DNA of 64,000 nucleotides from Maritalea porphyrae (GCF_027213965.1 NZ_JAPWGX010000002.1:62001-126000), one strand, 5' to 3'; counted from the stretch's first letter, positions 9,064-18,605 are shown. The notes: generated by a model not told the origin, from the letters alone. Numbers and translations are program-made.

Positions 9064-11433
9064 TTATGCGCCGTAGGGCACCCAAACGTTCTTAATCTGC
9101 GTTGAGCGTGCCAAGAAATAATCGCCCTCGCAAATCGCCCTGTCAGACCAGTCGATAGCCTTGCCCTTGTTGGTCCAAGTTTGCTTCAAGTTATGAACAG
9201 ACATCTGCTCAACGGCTTTACCGCCCGCTGTGTCACCTACATAGAAATGGGCATCAACACCGTCATGTTCAACAAGGGTTTTCGTAAGGCTGTCTTTCTC
9301 ACCTGTTACGATGTTCACCACACCGCCTGGCAAGTCTGATGTGTCCATGACCTGATAGAAATCGGTCATCGCCAATGGCGCATGTTCGGATGGTATCAAC
9401 ACTGTTGTGTTGCCCATAGCAATTGCAGGGGCAAGCAGTGAAATAGCCCCAAGCAAGGGCGCCTCGTCAGGGGCTGTGATGCCAATCACGCCAATGGGTT
9501 CTACCATTGCCACTGTCATCGCGCGGGTTGGTGGGTTGTGAACCGCACCATCATATTTGTCGGCCCAACCTGCGAATGCGAATAGGCGTTCAATGGATTG
9601 ATCGACCTCTTTTTTCGCAGCGCCAGCGGTGGCACCCGTCATGGCGCGAATGCGATCAGCAAACTCTGCCTTACGATAATCAAGATTCTCACCCATGTAA
9701 TAAAGGATCTGCGACCGCAAGTGTGCTGTTTTACCACTCCACCCCAAAGCGCCACGCGCCGCTTCCACTGCGTTACGGATGTCTTTGCGATTGCCTTCGC
9801 CGACTTCGGCGATCAACTTGCCATCTGGCCCCGTAATGGGCCGAGCGTATCCACCATCTGGTCGAGATTGTTTACCGCCAACATAAAGTTTTGCCGTGCG
9901 GTCGATGCCGTCTGTTTCAAACAGTTTTGGCGCAGCTGGTTTTGGTGATGCAGGCAGCGCTTTGAGCTTGGTTTCCCAGGCGGGACGCAAATAGGCTGCC
10001 ATGCCCTCTTTGCCGCCTTCGCGACCAAAGCCACTTTCTTTATAGCCACCAAATCCACAAGCCGCGTCAAACTGGTTGGTGGAGTTGATCCACACAATGC
10101 CCGCCTTTATACGTGGTGCGATATCAAGCGCGAGGTTGATGTTCTCGCTCCACACGCTGGCTGCAAGGCCATAACGAGAGTTGTTTGCAAGTGCGATAGC
10201 TTCATCAGGTATGCGAAAGCTCATGGCGACCAAAACGGGGCCAAAGACTTCTTCGCTTGCGATGGTGTTTGCAGGGCTGACATTGGTGAAAAGGGTGGGC
10301 TTCATATAGCAGCCGTCAGCTGGCAGTTCGCCATCTGGCTGATATTTGATCGCGCCTTCTTTTTCACCCTTTTTCATCAATTCGGTCACGCGCTCAATCT
10401 GTATTGGCGCAATAAGCGCGCCGATATCGATGGCTTTATCTAGCGGATCACCAACTCGAAGTTTGGCCATACGGGCTTTGAGCTTTTGGATGAAACGTTT
10501 CTCGATGCTTTCTTGCACCAATAGGCGCGAACCTGCACAACAGACTTGGCCTTGGTTGAACCAAATCGCATCGACTAGGCCTTCAACGGCACTATCAATG
10601 TCTGCATCTTCAAAAACGATGAAAGGCGATTTGCCACCAAGTTCAAGTGATATGCCCTTACCTGAACCGGCTGTGGCGTTGCGTATCGCTTTGCCAACAC
10701 CCGTTGACCCGGTGAAGGCGACTTTGTCGATGCCCTCATGCTCCATGATCGCAGCGCCAACTTCACCGTTGCCAGTCACAATATTGACCACGCCAGCGGG
10801 CAAATTGATTTCACGGCAAATCTCAACAAACAACAATGCCGTCAGAGAAGTGAGTTCAGCTGGTTTTAAAACAACCGTGTTGCCCGCTGCCAAAGCTGGT
10901 GCAATTTTCCATGCCATCATCAAAAGCGGAAAATTCCACGGGATGACCTGACCACAAACACCGTATGGCTGATGGTCGGGGAACTCTCGCTCAATGTGCT
11001 GCGCCCAACCCGCGTGATGATAGAAATGACGCGCAACCAGCGGTATATCCAAATCTCGGCTTTCACGGATCGGCTTGCCATTGTCCATGGTTTCAAGCAC
11101 CGCAAACAGGCGCGCGTGTTTTTGCACTTGGCGAGCGATTGCATAAAGATATTTGGCGCGTTCAAATCCAGACAATGCTTGCCAAGGCCCCGTTGCCTTG
11201 CGCGCCGCTTTTACAGCGCGATCAAGGTCAGCTTTGGTGCTTTGGGTAATCTGTGCCAGCTCTTTACCGTTCGCGGGATTGATGGTTGGGAACGTTTTGC
11301 CTGGTTTGGTGAAGTCACCATCAATAAAGCTGCCAAATTTGCGGCCATGGCTATCAAGCCACACCACCGCCTGCTCGTCGCCTTCTGGGGCGGGACCATA
11401 TTCTAGGTTCTTGAAAATCTCAGGAATGTTCAT
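9064..11433 (-). CDS. Two-domain aldehyde dehydrogenase (ALDH16 type)
   Basis: A 789-residue NAD(P)-dependent aldehyde dehydrogenase. Residues 1 to about 490 form a complete domain with the general-base glutamate in SLELGGKSPF and the catalytic cysteine in FNQGQVCCAGSR. Residues from about 510 on resemble a second ALDH domain with the cofactor-fold region (PIGVIGITAPDEAPLLG). It ends early, lacking the GQxC active-site segment. This intact-plus-pseudodomain layout is that of family ALDH16. It lies between deoC and the small unknown gene, so oxidation of the acetaldehyde made by DeoC is the natural inference; other aldehydes are possible. Confidence 0.9.
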   Translation of the reverse strand: MNIPEIFKNLEYGPAPEGDEQAVVWLDSHGRKFGSFIDGDFTKPGKTFPTINPANGKELAQITQSTKADLDRAVKAARKATGPWQALSGFERAKYLYAIARQVQKHARLFAVLETMDNGKPIRESRDLDIPLVARHFYHHAGWAQHIEREFPDHQPYGVCGQVIPWNFPLLMMAWKIAPALAAGNTVVLKPAELTSLTALLFVEICREINLPAGVVNIVTGNGEVGAAIMEHEGIDKVAFTGSTGVGKAIRNATAGSGKGISLELGGKSPFIVFEDADIDSAVEGLVDAIWFNQGQVCCAGSRLLVQESIEKRFIQKLKARMAKLRVGDPLDKAIDIGALIAPIQIERVTELMKKGEKEGAIKYQPDGELPADGCYMKPTLFTNVSPANTIASEEVFGPVLVAMSFRIPDEAIALANNSRYGLAASVWSENINLALDIAPRIKAGIVWINSTNQFDAACGFGGYKESGFGREGGKEGMAAYLRPAWETKLKALPASPKPAAPKLFETDGIDRTAKLYVGGKQSRPDGGYARPITGPDGKLIAEVGEGNRKDIRNAVEAARGALGWSGKTAHLRSQILYYMGENLDYRKAEFADRIRAMTGATAGAAKKEVDQSIERLFAFAGWADKYDGAVHNPPTRAMTVAMVEPIGVIGITAPDEAPLLGAISLLAPAIAMGNTTVLIPSEHAPLAMTDFYQVMDTSDLPGGVVNIVTGEKDSLTKTLVEHDGVDAHFYVGDTAGGKAVEQMSVHNLKQTWTNKGKAIDWSDRAICEGDYFLARSTQIKNVWVPYGA

Positions 11434-11442
11434 TGTCCTGCC

Positions 11443-12432
11443 CTAAACCATCGGTTGGCGATAGTCGGCTGAATAGCGACCGGTCGCGTTATGTTCGAGT
11501 TGTCTTTCAATGTCTGTCAGAAGACTGGAGGCACCAAAACGGAAAAGGTGCGGTTGCAACCAATTGTTGCCCAGCTCTTCTTTCATCAAGGCCATAAAGG
11601 TGATCGCATCTTTGGCTTTTGAAATGCCGCCCGCAGGCTTGTAGCCGATCTCGATGCCGGTTTCTTCGTGGAACCAGCGGATCATGCGGATCATCGACAA
11701 AGAGGTTTGCAGGTCAGCATTGACCTTTTCTTTGCCCGTTGATGTTTTGATGAAATCAGCACCCGCCAACATGCAAACCAACGATGCCTTGGCGACATTG
11801 GTTTGGGTTGCGAGCTCGCCAGTGCCCAAAATGGTTTTGAGGTGTGCATCACCACAAGCTTCGCGAAATGCTTTCATTTGATCGTAAAGCGCTTGCCAAT
11901 CGCCGTTGAGCACATGATGGCGCTCAATCACCACATCGATCTCTTTTGCGCCAGCGGCAACTGAAGCTTCGATTTCTTTCACGCGGGTTTCAAACGGCGT
12001 TAACCCAGCCGGAAAACCAGTGGAAACTGCCGCCACAGGAATGCCCGTACCCCTAAGCGCTGTCACTGCGGTTTCGACAAAATTGTGATAAACGCAAACA
12101 GCTCCTGGATTGATCTTCAAGGTGCTCGCGCCCAGCAAATCCAATATGTCGGGCCGTACAGGTTGGCGTGCTTTTGCGCACAGTCTTTCAACACGGCCCG
12201 CGCTGTCATCGCCATTCAATGTGGTCAAATCAATGAACGTAATCGCCTTTAAAAGCCAAGCCACTTGCCATTGTTTTTTCACCGATCGTCTTGTGCCGAT
12301 GGTCCCGGCACGTCGTTCTAGTGCCGAGCGATTCATGCGCACTTGCCGCAACCATCCTAGATCCAAATCGAAACCTGGATTGCGCTGATGGTTATGGTTG
12401 TGTGCGTCCAATTCTATTGCCTTTAGGGTCAT
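11443..12432 (-). CDS. deoC: Deoxyribose-phosphate aldolase
   Basis: Class I aldolase splitting 2-deoxyribose-5-phosphate into glyceraldehyde-3-phosphate and acetaldehyde. The Schiff-base lysine is K229 in ADFIKTSTGKEKV. Proton-relay residues are expected in EIDVVIE and GYKPAGGIS. At 329 residues it carries an N-terminal extension of about 60 residues compared with E. coli DeoC, as in the longer DeoC subfamily. Its start overlaps the stop of the purine nucleoside phosphorylase gene (ATGA), and the aldehyde dehydrogenase gene follows by 9 nt. Ribosome site GGGGAA. Confidence 0.95.
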   Translation of the reverse strand: MTLKAIELDAHNHNHQRNPGFDLDLGWLRQVRMNRSALERRAGTIGTRRSVKKQWQVAWLLKAITFIDLTTLNGDDSAGRVERLCAKARQPVRPDILDLLGASTLKINPGAVCVYHNFVETAVTALRGTGIPVAAVSTGFPAGLTPFETRVKEIEASVAAGAKEIDVVIERHHVLNGDWQALYDQMKAFREACGDAHLKTILGTGELATQTNVAKASLVCMLAGADFIKTSTGKEKVNADLQTSLSMIRMIRWFHEETGIEIGYKPAGGISKAKDAITFMALMKEELGNNWLQPHLFRFGASSLLTDIERQLEHNATGRYSADYRQPMV

Positions 12433-13232
12433 AATTCCCCAACCAATCTCTCAAGCAACTGCTCGAGTTTTTTGGCACCTTTGAGTGCCATTTCCTTGGT
12501 ATGTTGGTGCGATATATTCTCGTCCGAAAGGCCTGCGCCCATATTCGTAATCGATGAACAGGCCCAAACCCGCATTCCCAAAAAGCGCGCCAATATCGCT
12601 TCGGGTACCGTGGACATGCCCACCGCATTGGCACCGAAACCCTTGATCATTCGAATCTCTGCTGGAGTTTCAAAACTGGGGCCGGAGTACCAAGCATAAA
12701 TACCTTCTTTAACAGTCAACCACAATTCATCGGCAATGGCCAAGGCTTGTTTGCGCAATTGGGGGTCATAGGCGTCCACCATATTGACAAATCTATTGTC
12801 AGTTGGCTCGCCGATAAGTGGATTTTGGCCATTGTAATTGATGTGGTCGGAAATCATCATCAATTCGCCTGGTGGGATGTCTTTTTCCAACGATCCTGCA
12901 GAGTTGGTCAGCAATAGTGTTTTCACGCCAATTTCGCGCATGCTTTCCAGCGGCACACGCATAATGTTTGCGCGACCTTCTTCATAGTAGTGCGCGCGGC
13001 CAGTAAGAATGGCAATACGCTTGCCGTTTAGCGTTCCTACCAACAAAGATTTGCCGTGCCCTGACACACCACCGGTTGGAAAATCAACAAGGTCTTCATA
13101 GGGGATTTCTACGCGATTATCGAGCAAATCGCCGACACCCGACAATCCAGAACCAAGAACCAGAGCAACCTCAACTGGTTCACTACCGGCATGATCTTTG
13201 ATTATTTCAGCATTCGCTTTGGCGGCACTCAT
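12429..13232 (-). CDS. punA: Purine-nucleoside phosphorylase (trimeric type)
   Basis: Phosphorolysis of (deoxy)inosine and (deoxy)guanosine to the base and (deoxy)ribose-1-phosphate. The 267-residue protein has the phosphate-binding VLGSGLSGVGD at the N-terminus, GRAHYYEEG, the GPSFETPAEIRM segment and NAVGMSTVPEA. These mark the trimeric PNP/MTAP family and not hexameric DeoD. Both ends overlap neighbours by 4 nt (ATGA with cdd upstream and deoC downstream), showing translational coupling. The symbol punA is used for this type; deoD is sometimes assigned loosely. Confidence 0.93.
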   Translation of the reverse strand: MSAAKANAEIIKDHAGSEPVEVALVLGSGLSGVGDLLDNRVEIPYEDLVDFPTGGVSGHGKSLLVGTLNGKRIAILTGRAHYYEEGRANIMRVPLESMREIGVKTLLLTNSAGSLEKDIPPGELMMISDHINYNGQNPLIGEPTDNRFVNMVDAYDPQLRKQALAIADELWLTVKEGIYAWYSGPSFETPAEIRMIKGFGANAVGMSTVPEAILARFLGMRVWACSSITNMGAGLSDENISHQHTKEMALKGAKKLEQLLERLVGEL

Positions 13233-13639
13233 TTAACCGCCTCCAAACTTTCTGGCCCAAAACTATCGGGCAAAATCTCATCCATTGTGTAACTTTTGGC
13301 CTCACCATCTTCGCCAGTGCAAATGATGGTTGTCTGAGCGGTTGCAAATTCGCGGATGCGTTGCCGGCAACCACCGCAAGGGGTAACCGGGTCAACGCCT
13401 TTGCCAATTACAAAGATACGATGGATTTTCTTCGCCCCTGCACCAATCATCGCAGAAATTGCAGACGCTTCTGCGCATGATCCTTGCGGATAAGCGGCGT
13501 TTTCCACATTACAGCCCGCGTAAATATTGCCATCATTTGCCAAGATAGCCGCACCAACAGGAAAGTGCGAGTAAGGCACATGGGCATGCTTGCGCACCTT
13601 TTGGGCCGCATCATAAAGGGCTTGCGTTACCGCATCCAT
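13229..13639 (-). CDS. cdd: Cytidine deaminase
   Basis: Hydrolytic deamination of cytidine and deoxycytidine to uridine and deoxyuridine. The 136-residue protein is the short homotetrameric type, with NVENAAYPQGSCAEASAI (catalytic Glu after the first zinc Cys) and the PCGGCRQ zinc motif. The ATG at 13639 is preceded by AAGGAGA; a longer in-frame ORF reaching 13690 has no better start. It follows the ABC permease gene by one base and overlaps the PNP gene, so imported cytidine is processed by its own operon. Confidence 0.95.
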   Translation of the reverse strand: MDAVTQALYDAAQKVRKHAHVPYSHFPVGAAILANDGNIYAGCNVENAAYPQGSCAEASAISAMIGAGAKKIHRIFVIGKGVDPVTPCGGCRQRIREFATAQTTIICTGEDGEAKSYTMDEILPDSFGPESLEAVK

Positions 13640-13640
13640 T

Positions 13641-14609
13641 TTATCTCTCCTTGACGTATGGCTGTCCAACAGCTTTTGGCGGCACCGCACGACCGATGAA
13701 GCCAGCGAGCAGCACCACAGTCAGCACATAGGGCAGCGCTTGGATGAATTGCACCGGCACTTCGCCGATCAGCGGGAATTCAACGCCCTGCAAGCGAATT
13801 TGGGCAGCACTGAGCACACCGAACAACAAACAGGTCCAAAGGGCATTCCAGGGTTTCCATTTGGCAAAGATCAATGCGGCCAGCGCAATAAATCCACGAC
13901 CTGCCGTCATGTTTTCACTAAAGTTCGCACCTTGTGATGTCGACAGATAGGCCCCGGCAACACCACATAGAACGCCCGTGATGATCAATGCTTGATAGCG
14001 AAGGAGGAAAACCGAAATACCTGCTGTATCCAGCGCTTTTGGGTTTTCACCCACAGCGCGAAGCCGCAAACCAAAGCGTGTCTTCATCAACACCCATGCT
14101 GTGATTGGCACCGCTGCAAATGCAAAGTAAACGATGATAGAGTGGCCTGAAATCAATTGCTCATAGATTGGGCCAATAACTGGCACTTGACCAATTTCAG
14201 CCGCGAAAGGCAAATCGATTGGGCCAATGCGTTCGTCTTTTGAAAGGTTTGGCGTTGTCCCGCCGCGCTTAAAGATAGAGTGCCCAATGAAAACTGTGCC
14301 GCCCAAAGCAAGAAAGTTTAGCGCAACCCCAGAAATCACTTGGTTTCCGCGCAGATTAATCGATGCGATCGCATGAATCATCGACATACAAACCGAAACG
14401 AATATAGCCGCCAACATGCCATACCAAACATTGCCACTTAGCGCAGCAACCGCAGCCGCGGCAAATGCCGCGCCAAGCATTTTGCCTTCGAGGCCAATGT
14501 CCACGATACCCGAGCGTTCAGAATAAAGGCCAGCGAGGCAAGCCAATAGGAGCGGAACGGCGAAGCGAACGCTCGAATTGAGCAACGGAATGATATCTTC
14601 GATACCCAT
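13641..14609 (-). CDS. Nucleoside ABC transporter permease (second)
   Basis: Inner-membrane permease of 322 residues with about eight hydrophobic segments, of the BMP/simple-sugar class of ABC permeases (PF02653-like). The characteristic start is LACLAGLYSERSGIVDIGLEGKM. The ATG at 14609 has a clear GAGGAGG ribosome site. The frame stays open upstream to 14702, but that region overlaps the previous permease gene. Together with the 373-residue permease, ATPase and BMP-type binding protein it forms a nucleoside importer, inferred from the surrounding salvage genes. Confidence 0.9.
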   Translation of the reverse strand: MGIEDIIPLLNSSVRFAVPLLLACLAGLYSERSGIVDIGLEGKMLGAAFAAAAVAALSGNVWYGMLAAIFVSVCMSMIHAIASINLRGNQVISGVALNFLALGGTVFIGHSIFKRGGTTPNLSKDERIGPIDLPFAAEIGQVPVIGPIYEQLISGHSIIVYFAFAAVPITAWVLMKTRFGLRLRAVGENPKALDTAGISVFLLRYQALIITGVLCGVAGAYLSTSQGANFSENMTAGRGFIALAALIFAKWKPWNALWTCLLFGVLSAAQIRLQGVEFPLIGEVPVQFIQALPYVLTVVLLAGFIGRAVPPKAVGQPYVKER

Positions 14610-14610
14610 T

Positions 14611-15729
14611 TTAAGCCTCCTCGATTTCAGCTGCTTTGTCGGCTTGAGGCTTTGATCTAAATGCACCAAAGACACGCTCAAGAACCGGCTTGAACATTTC
14701 ATCCATTGCGCCAGAAAAAAGGATCACAAGCGCTTGGATAACCACCACGAGTTCGCTAGGCACCGCTGGCATAACAAATGCCAACTCTGAACCGCCTTGA
14801 TAGAGCGCCCCAAATAGGATTGCGGCTAAAACGATGCCAACAGGGTGCGCCCGTCCCATGAACGCAACAGCGATGCCGATAAAACCAAAGCCTTGCACAT
14901 AACCAACCACAAGCCGTTTCTGAACGCTCACAGCTTCGTTTACCGCCATCATGCCCGCCAGCGCGCCAGAAATTGCCATCGCAATCACAATTATCGAAAC
15001 TGCTGAGATGCCGGCGTATCGCGCGGCCTCTGGATTTTGACCCAATGTGCGGATTTTAAAACCAAGTTTTGTGCGCCAGAGCAGTATGTAGACGCCGATC
15101 AGCGCTACAACGCCAAAGAACAGCATGATATTTACGGGCGAGTGTTTGAAGAACTCAAAGTACTCAGACAACAGCGGAATACGTCCAGTTTCGGCAATTG
15201 TGCGCGTTTCAGCGTTCGACCCAGGATTCGTGATTACTTGAGCCAACATATAGCTCATGAGGGCCGAAGCGATAAAGTTGAACATGATCGTCGTAATCAC
15301 GATATGGCTACCGCGTTTGGCCTGCAGATACCCAGGGATTGCAGCCCATAACGCCCCAAGTGTCATTGCACCAACAGTTGCACCAACAAGCACGAACACC
15401 CAATGGGTGTGATCGAGCCAAAGTGCCATCATGATCGCTCCAAGACCCGCCACATAGGCTTGGCCCTCGCCGCCGATGTTGAACAGACCCGAATGGAACG
15501 CCACGGCAACCGCCAAGCCTGTAAAAGTGAGGCTGGTGGCATAGTGCAGTGTAAACCCAAGCCCATAGCCGCTACCAAAAGCGCCATAGGCCAACACTTG
15601 CATCGCTTGGATTGGGTTCTCGCCAATCATGGCCACTGCAAGGCCGCCAACGATTAGGGCCAACAGCACATTCATGGCTGGCATAAGTACGTTCAATGCC
15701 CAACTTGGCAGTGGCTGTCTCGCGCTCAT
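14611..15729 (-). CDS. Nucleoside ABC transporter permease (first)
   Basis: Inner-membrane permease (373 residues) with multiple hydrophobic helices. Its conserved segments are FHSGLFNIGGEGQAYVAGLG and the loop KLGFKIRTLGQNPEAARYAGI, which contacts the ATPase. This matches the larger permease of BMP-dependent nucleoside importers. The ATG at 15729 follows a GGGGGA ribosome site, so I start there and not at the longer open frame reaching 15837, which would run into the ATPase gene. It is adjacent to the second permease with a 1-nt gap between stop and start. Confidence 0.9.
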   Translation of the reverse strand: MSARQPLPSWALNVLMPAMNVLLALIVGGLAVAMIGENPIQAMQVLAYGAFGSGYGLGFTLHYATSLTFTGLAVAVAFHSGLFNIGGEGQAYVAGLGAIMMALWLDHTHWVFVLVGATVGAMTLGALWAAIPGYLQAKRGSHIVITTIMFNFIASALMSYMLAQVITNPGSNAETRTIAETGRIPLLSEYFEFFKHSPVNIMLFFGVVALIGVYILLWRTKLGFKIRTLGQNPEAARYAGISAVSIIVIAMAISGALAGMMAVNEAVSVQKRLVVGYVQGFGFIGIAVAFMGRAHPVGIVLAAILFGALYQGGSELAFVMPAVPSELVVVIQALVILFSGAMDEMFKPVLERVFGAFRSKPQADKAAEIEEA

Positions 15730-15745
15730 TGCATTTCCCCCGAAA

Positions 15746-17320
15746 TTATTGTTGGGCTGGGTCAAGCCCGGCCATAGCCAAACCGAACTCTTTTTCGCTC
15801 GCGGTTGGCGCGAGTTCGGTGACAATTTCACCGTCAAACATCACAAGCACACGGTCCGAAAGTGACCGGACTTCATCCAGCTCGACAGAGACAAGCAACA
15901 CGGCTTTGCCTTCATCACGCAATTTGATGATTTGCTTATGAATGAACTCAATTGCACCAATATCCACACCACGCGTCGGCTGTCCGACGATCAAGATATC
16001 AAGGTCACGGTCCATTTCACGGGCCAACACGATTTTTTGCTGGTTTCCGCCCGAGAAATTCGCTGTCTTCAAACGTGGATTTTGTGGCCGAATATCAAAC
16101 ATTTCAATTCGTTTGATGGCATCTTCGCGCGCCGCTTTGACCGACAAAAAGGGCCCATTTCCAAACTTTTGATCATCATCATATCCGAGCATGGAGTTTT
16201 CCCATTCCTCGAACGTGGTCACAAGTCCCATTTTATGCCGATCCTCTGGCACGTGGGCTAGCCCCATACGACGCACTTCATCAGCAACGCCGTCACCATC
16301 AAATTTAATCTTCTTGCCATTAATGCGGATTTCACCAAGGAGCGGGTTGAACATACCAGAAATTGCCTCAAGCAATTGCGATTGCCCGTTTCCCGCAACG
16401 CCAGCAATGCCAACAATTTCACCAGCGCGCACATCAAACGATACATTTTTGACCCGTGGCACACCGATATCATCGGTCACAGAAAGGCCATCAACCTCGA
16501 GCACCTTCTCGCCTGGTTGCGCTGCAGTTTTTTCCACTTTCAGCAATACATGACGCCCAACCATCATCTCAGCTAGTTTGTCTGGTGATGTATCTTTGGT
16601 AGCAACAGTACCCACCATCGTGCCCCGTCGCATAACTGAAACTGTGTCGGTGATGGCCATAATTTCACGCAGTTTATGCGTGATTAGAATGATGGTCTTT
16701 CCCTCATCACGTAGCTGCTCCAATATGCGGAACAATTGGTCTGCTTCGGTTGGGGTAAGCACACCTGTTGGCTCATCAAGGATAAGAACATCAGCCCCCC
16801 GATAGAGCGCTTTTAGAATCTCAACCCTTTGCTCTTGGCCCACAGACAAATCTTCAATAATAGCGTCTGGATCAACATTCAGCCCATAGTCTTTTGCCAG
16901 TCGCGCAAGTTCTTCACGCGCCGCAGCCTTGCTGGCAGCCAAGAGCGGATCACCCTCAGCGCCCAAGATTATATTCTCAAGTACAGTAAAATTTTCAACC
17001 AACATGAAATGCTGGTGGACCATGCCAATACCCAAGTCTAGGGCATGACTTGAATCCTTAATTTGCACCTTTTTGCCGTGAACAAATATATCGCCGGCAT
17101 CAGCTTTATAAAATCCATATAGGATCGACATCAGCGTCGACTTACCTGCGCCATTTTCCCCCACGATGCCGTGGATTGAGTTGCGCTTGACGGTCAAGTT
17201 GATGTCTTTGTTCGCCTGAACTGGGCCAAAAGACTTGGATACGCCTTTTAGGTCAATTGCTGGCACGATCTCAGCAGCCCGTGAAGGCTGCTGAGTGTTT
17301 CGTATTTGGTTTTCAACCAT
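15746..17320 (-). CDS. Nucleoside ABC transporter ATP-binding protein (two nucleotide-binding domains)
   Basis: Fused double ATPase of 524 residues that powers the importer. Domain 1 has a canonical Walker A (GENGAGKST), signature LSVGQEQR and Walker B VLILDEPT. Domain 2 has a degenerate Walker A (GVAGNGQSQ), signature FSGGNQQK, and IVGQPTRGVDIG where Walker B normally sits. This asymmetry is normal for the simple-sugar/nucleoside subfamily. It lies between the BMP-type binding protein gene and the two permeases in the standard order. Confidence 0.93.
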   Translation of the reverse strand: MVENQIRNTQQPSRAAEIVPAIDLKGVSKSFGPVQANKDINLTVKRNSIHGIVGENGAGKSTLMSILYGFYKADAGDIFVHGKKVQIKDSSHALDLGIGMVHQHFMLVENFTVLENIILGAEGDPLLAASKAAAREELARLAKDYGLNVDPDAIIEDLSVGQEQRVEILKALYRGADVLILDEPTGVLTPTEADQLFRILEQLRDEGKTIILITHKLREIMAITDTVSVMRRGTMVGTVATKDTSPDKLAEMMVGRHVLLKVEKTAAQPGEKVLEVDGLSVTDDIGVPRVKNVSFDVRAGEIVGIAGVAGNGQSQLLEAISGMFNPLLGEIRINGKKIKFDGDGVADEVRRMGLAHVPEDRHKMGLVTTFEEWENSMLGYDDDQKFGNGPFLSVKAAREDAIKRIEMFDIRPQNPRLKTANFSGGNQQKIVLAREMDRDLDILIVGQPTRGVDIGAIEFIHKQIIKLRDEGKAVLLVSVELDEVRSLSDRVLVMFDGEIVTELAPTASEKEFGLAMAGLDPAQQ

Positions 17321-17347
17321 ATCGAGTTACCGTTCCCGGTGTTTCGA

Positions 17348-18364
17348 TTAAGATACTGGGCAAGAATTGTCTGAGCGGTAATCGTGAACTACGATTTCGC
17401 CAGAATTAATCTTAGCTGTGTAATCTGCCAGTGCGGCTTTCATTTCGTCAGAAAGTAGTGGCTCGTTGTGCTCGTCAACAGCAGCACCTACACCACCTTC
17501 AGCAAGACCAAGCACCTGAATGCCAGATGTCCAAGCACCGTTCATCTCGTCGGTGAATGCGGCTTGAACAGCAACGTCAACGCGTTTCACCATTGATGAA
17601 AGCATGCTGCCTGGGAACAAGTAGTTCTGGTTGCTATCAACGCCGATACCGTACTTACCCGCATCTGCTGCGGCTTGCAAAGCACCTTCGCCTGCAGCAC
17701 CTGCTGCAGCATATACTACGTCAGCGCCACGCTCTAGCTGTGAACGGCCAACTTCGCCGGCAGTGTTGATGTCGTTGAAGGCACCAAAATCAGTTCCGAT
17801 AAAGTTTTGAAGTACAGTGATGTCTGCATTCGCTGCTTTGGCACCTTGAACGTAGCCACAACCAAATGCCTGCAATAGTGGGAAGTCAAATGCTGTCACA
17901 TAGCCAATTGTGCCAGTTTCAGACTTCATTGCAGCCAAAACACCTACAAGGAATGAACCTTCTTGTTCTTTAAACAGAACAGAACGCACGTTTGGTAGGT
18001 CAACAACACTATCGATAATCGCAAAGTGTGTGTCTGGGAATTCTTGGGCAACAACTGTTAGTGGCTCAGACCATGTAAAGCCTGGTACAACAATTGGGCT
18101 TGCGCCTTGCTGTGCAAAACGACGAAGAGCTTGCTCACGCTGTGCGTCAGTTTGAATTTCAAGATCTTGATATGAGTTGCCGGTCGCCTCAGCGTAGGCT
18201 TTTGCACCATTCCAAGCCATTTCGTTGAATGACTTATCGTTTTTGCCAGCAGCATCGTAAATGAGCGCTGGGTCAGCAAACGCAACACCTGTCATCAAAG
18301 CAGTGAAAGTTGCTACGCCAATAATGGCTTTTGCACCACTAGAAATCTTCTTATGGACGGTCAT
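17348..18364 (-). CDS. BMP/PnrA-family nucleoside substrate-binding protein
   Basis: Periplasmic binding protein (338 residues) of the basic-membrane-protein family, which in several bacteria binds purine and pyrimidine nucleosides. A signal peptide ends near GVAFAD. The mature start ALIYDAAGKNDKSFNEMAW is the family hallmark (NDKSFN), and VDSNQNYLFPGSMLSSMVKR occurs later. There is no lipobox. The ATG at 18364 follows AAGGGAG; the frame extends upstream to 18433 without another good site. First gene of the nucleoside operon, downstream of the RutR-like box. Confidence 0.92.
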   Translation of the reverse strand: MTVHKKISSGAKAIIGVATFTALMTGVAFADPALIYDAAGKNDKSFNEMAWNGAKAYAEATGNSYQDLEIQTDAQREQALRRFAQQGASPIVVPGFTWSEPLTVVAQEFPDTHFAIIDSVVDLPNVRSVLFKEQEGSFLVGVLAAMKSETGTIGYVTAFDFPLLQAFGCGYVQGAKAANADITVLQNFIGTDFGAFNDINTAGEVGRSQLERGADVVYAAAGAAGEGALQAAADAGKYGIGVDSNQNYLFPGSMLSSMVKRVDVAVQAAFTDEMNGAWTSGIQVLGLAEGGVGAAVDEHNEPLLSDEMKAALADYTAKINSGEIVVHDYRSDNSCPVS

Positions 18365-18605
18365 GAATATCTCCCTTGTCACGTCGTCATATGGTTTAAC
18401 ACCGAGAGGTCTAAAAACCTTCGATGCGTCCATTTGATATTTTTAATTCAAGCGCTTTATAGGTTCCTCCGCAAGCAAAAACGCCAGCTTGCACCCCTCA
18501 ATCGTTAGCGGGTGTGAGAGAATAATTCAAGTATTTTTTGACCGATTGGTCAAACACATCATCTTTAGCGAGCAAAACCATAGTGTTTTACTAAATAGTA
18601 AAATT
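18365..18605 (-). promoter_or_regulatory. Leader and promoter region of the nucleoside operon
   Basis: 241-bp gap between ynjD and the binding protein gene. It carries the RutR-like palindrome at 18538-18553. On the minus strand the second half of the palindrome region gives TTGACC as a possible -35. A 17-nt spacer leads to TTGAAT (a 4/6 match to -10), so the palindrome would overlap the promoter. The leader would then be about 140 nt long. No riboswitch that I recognise. Confidence 0.5.
18538..18553. promoter_or_regulatory. RutR-like operator
   Basis: TTGACCGATTGGTCAA on the plus strand. Arms are perfect inverted repeats (7 bp if the flanking T and A at 18537 and 18554 are counted), around GATT. 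The published E. coli RutR consensus is TTGACCANNTGGTCAA; this site differs at one defined position. RutR is a TetR-family repressor released by uracil or thymine. Its position ahead of a pyrimidine/purine nucleoside uptake and salvage operon makes the match meaningful. No rutR gene lies in this window. Confidence 0.65.
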
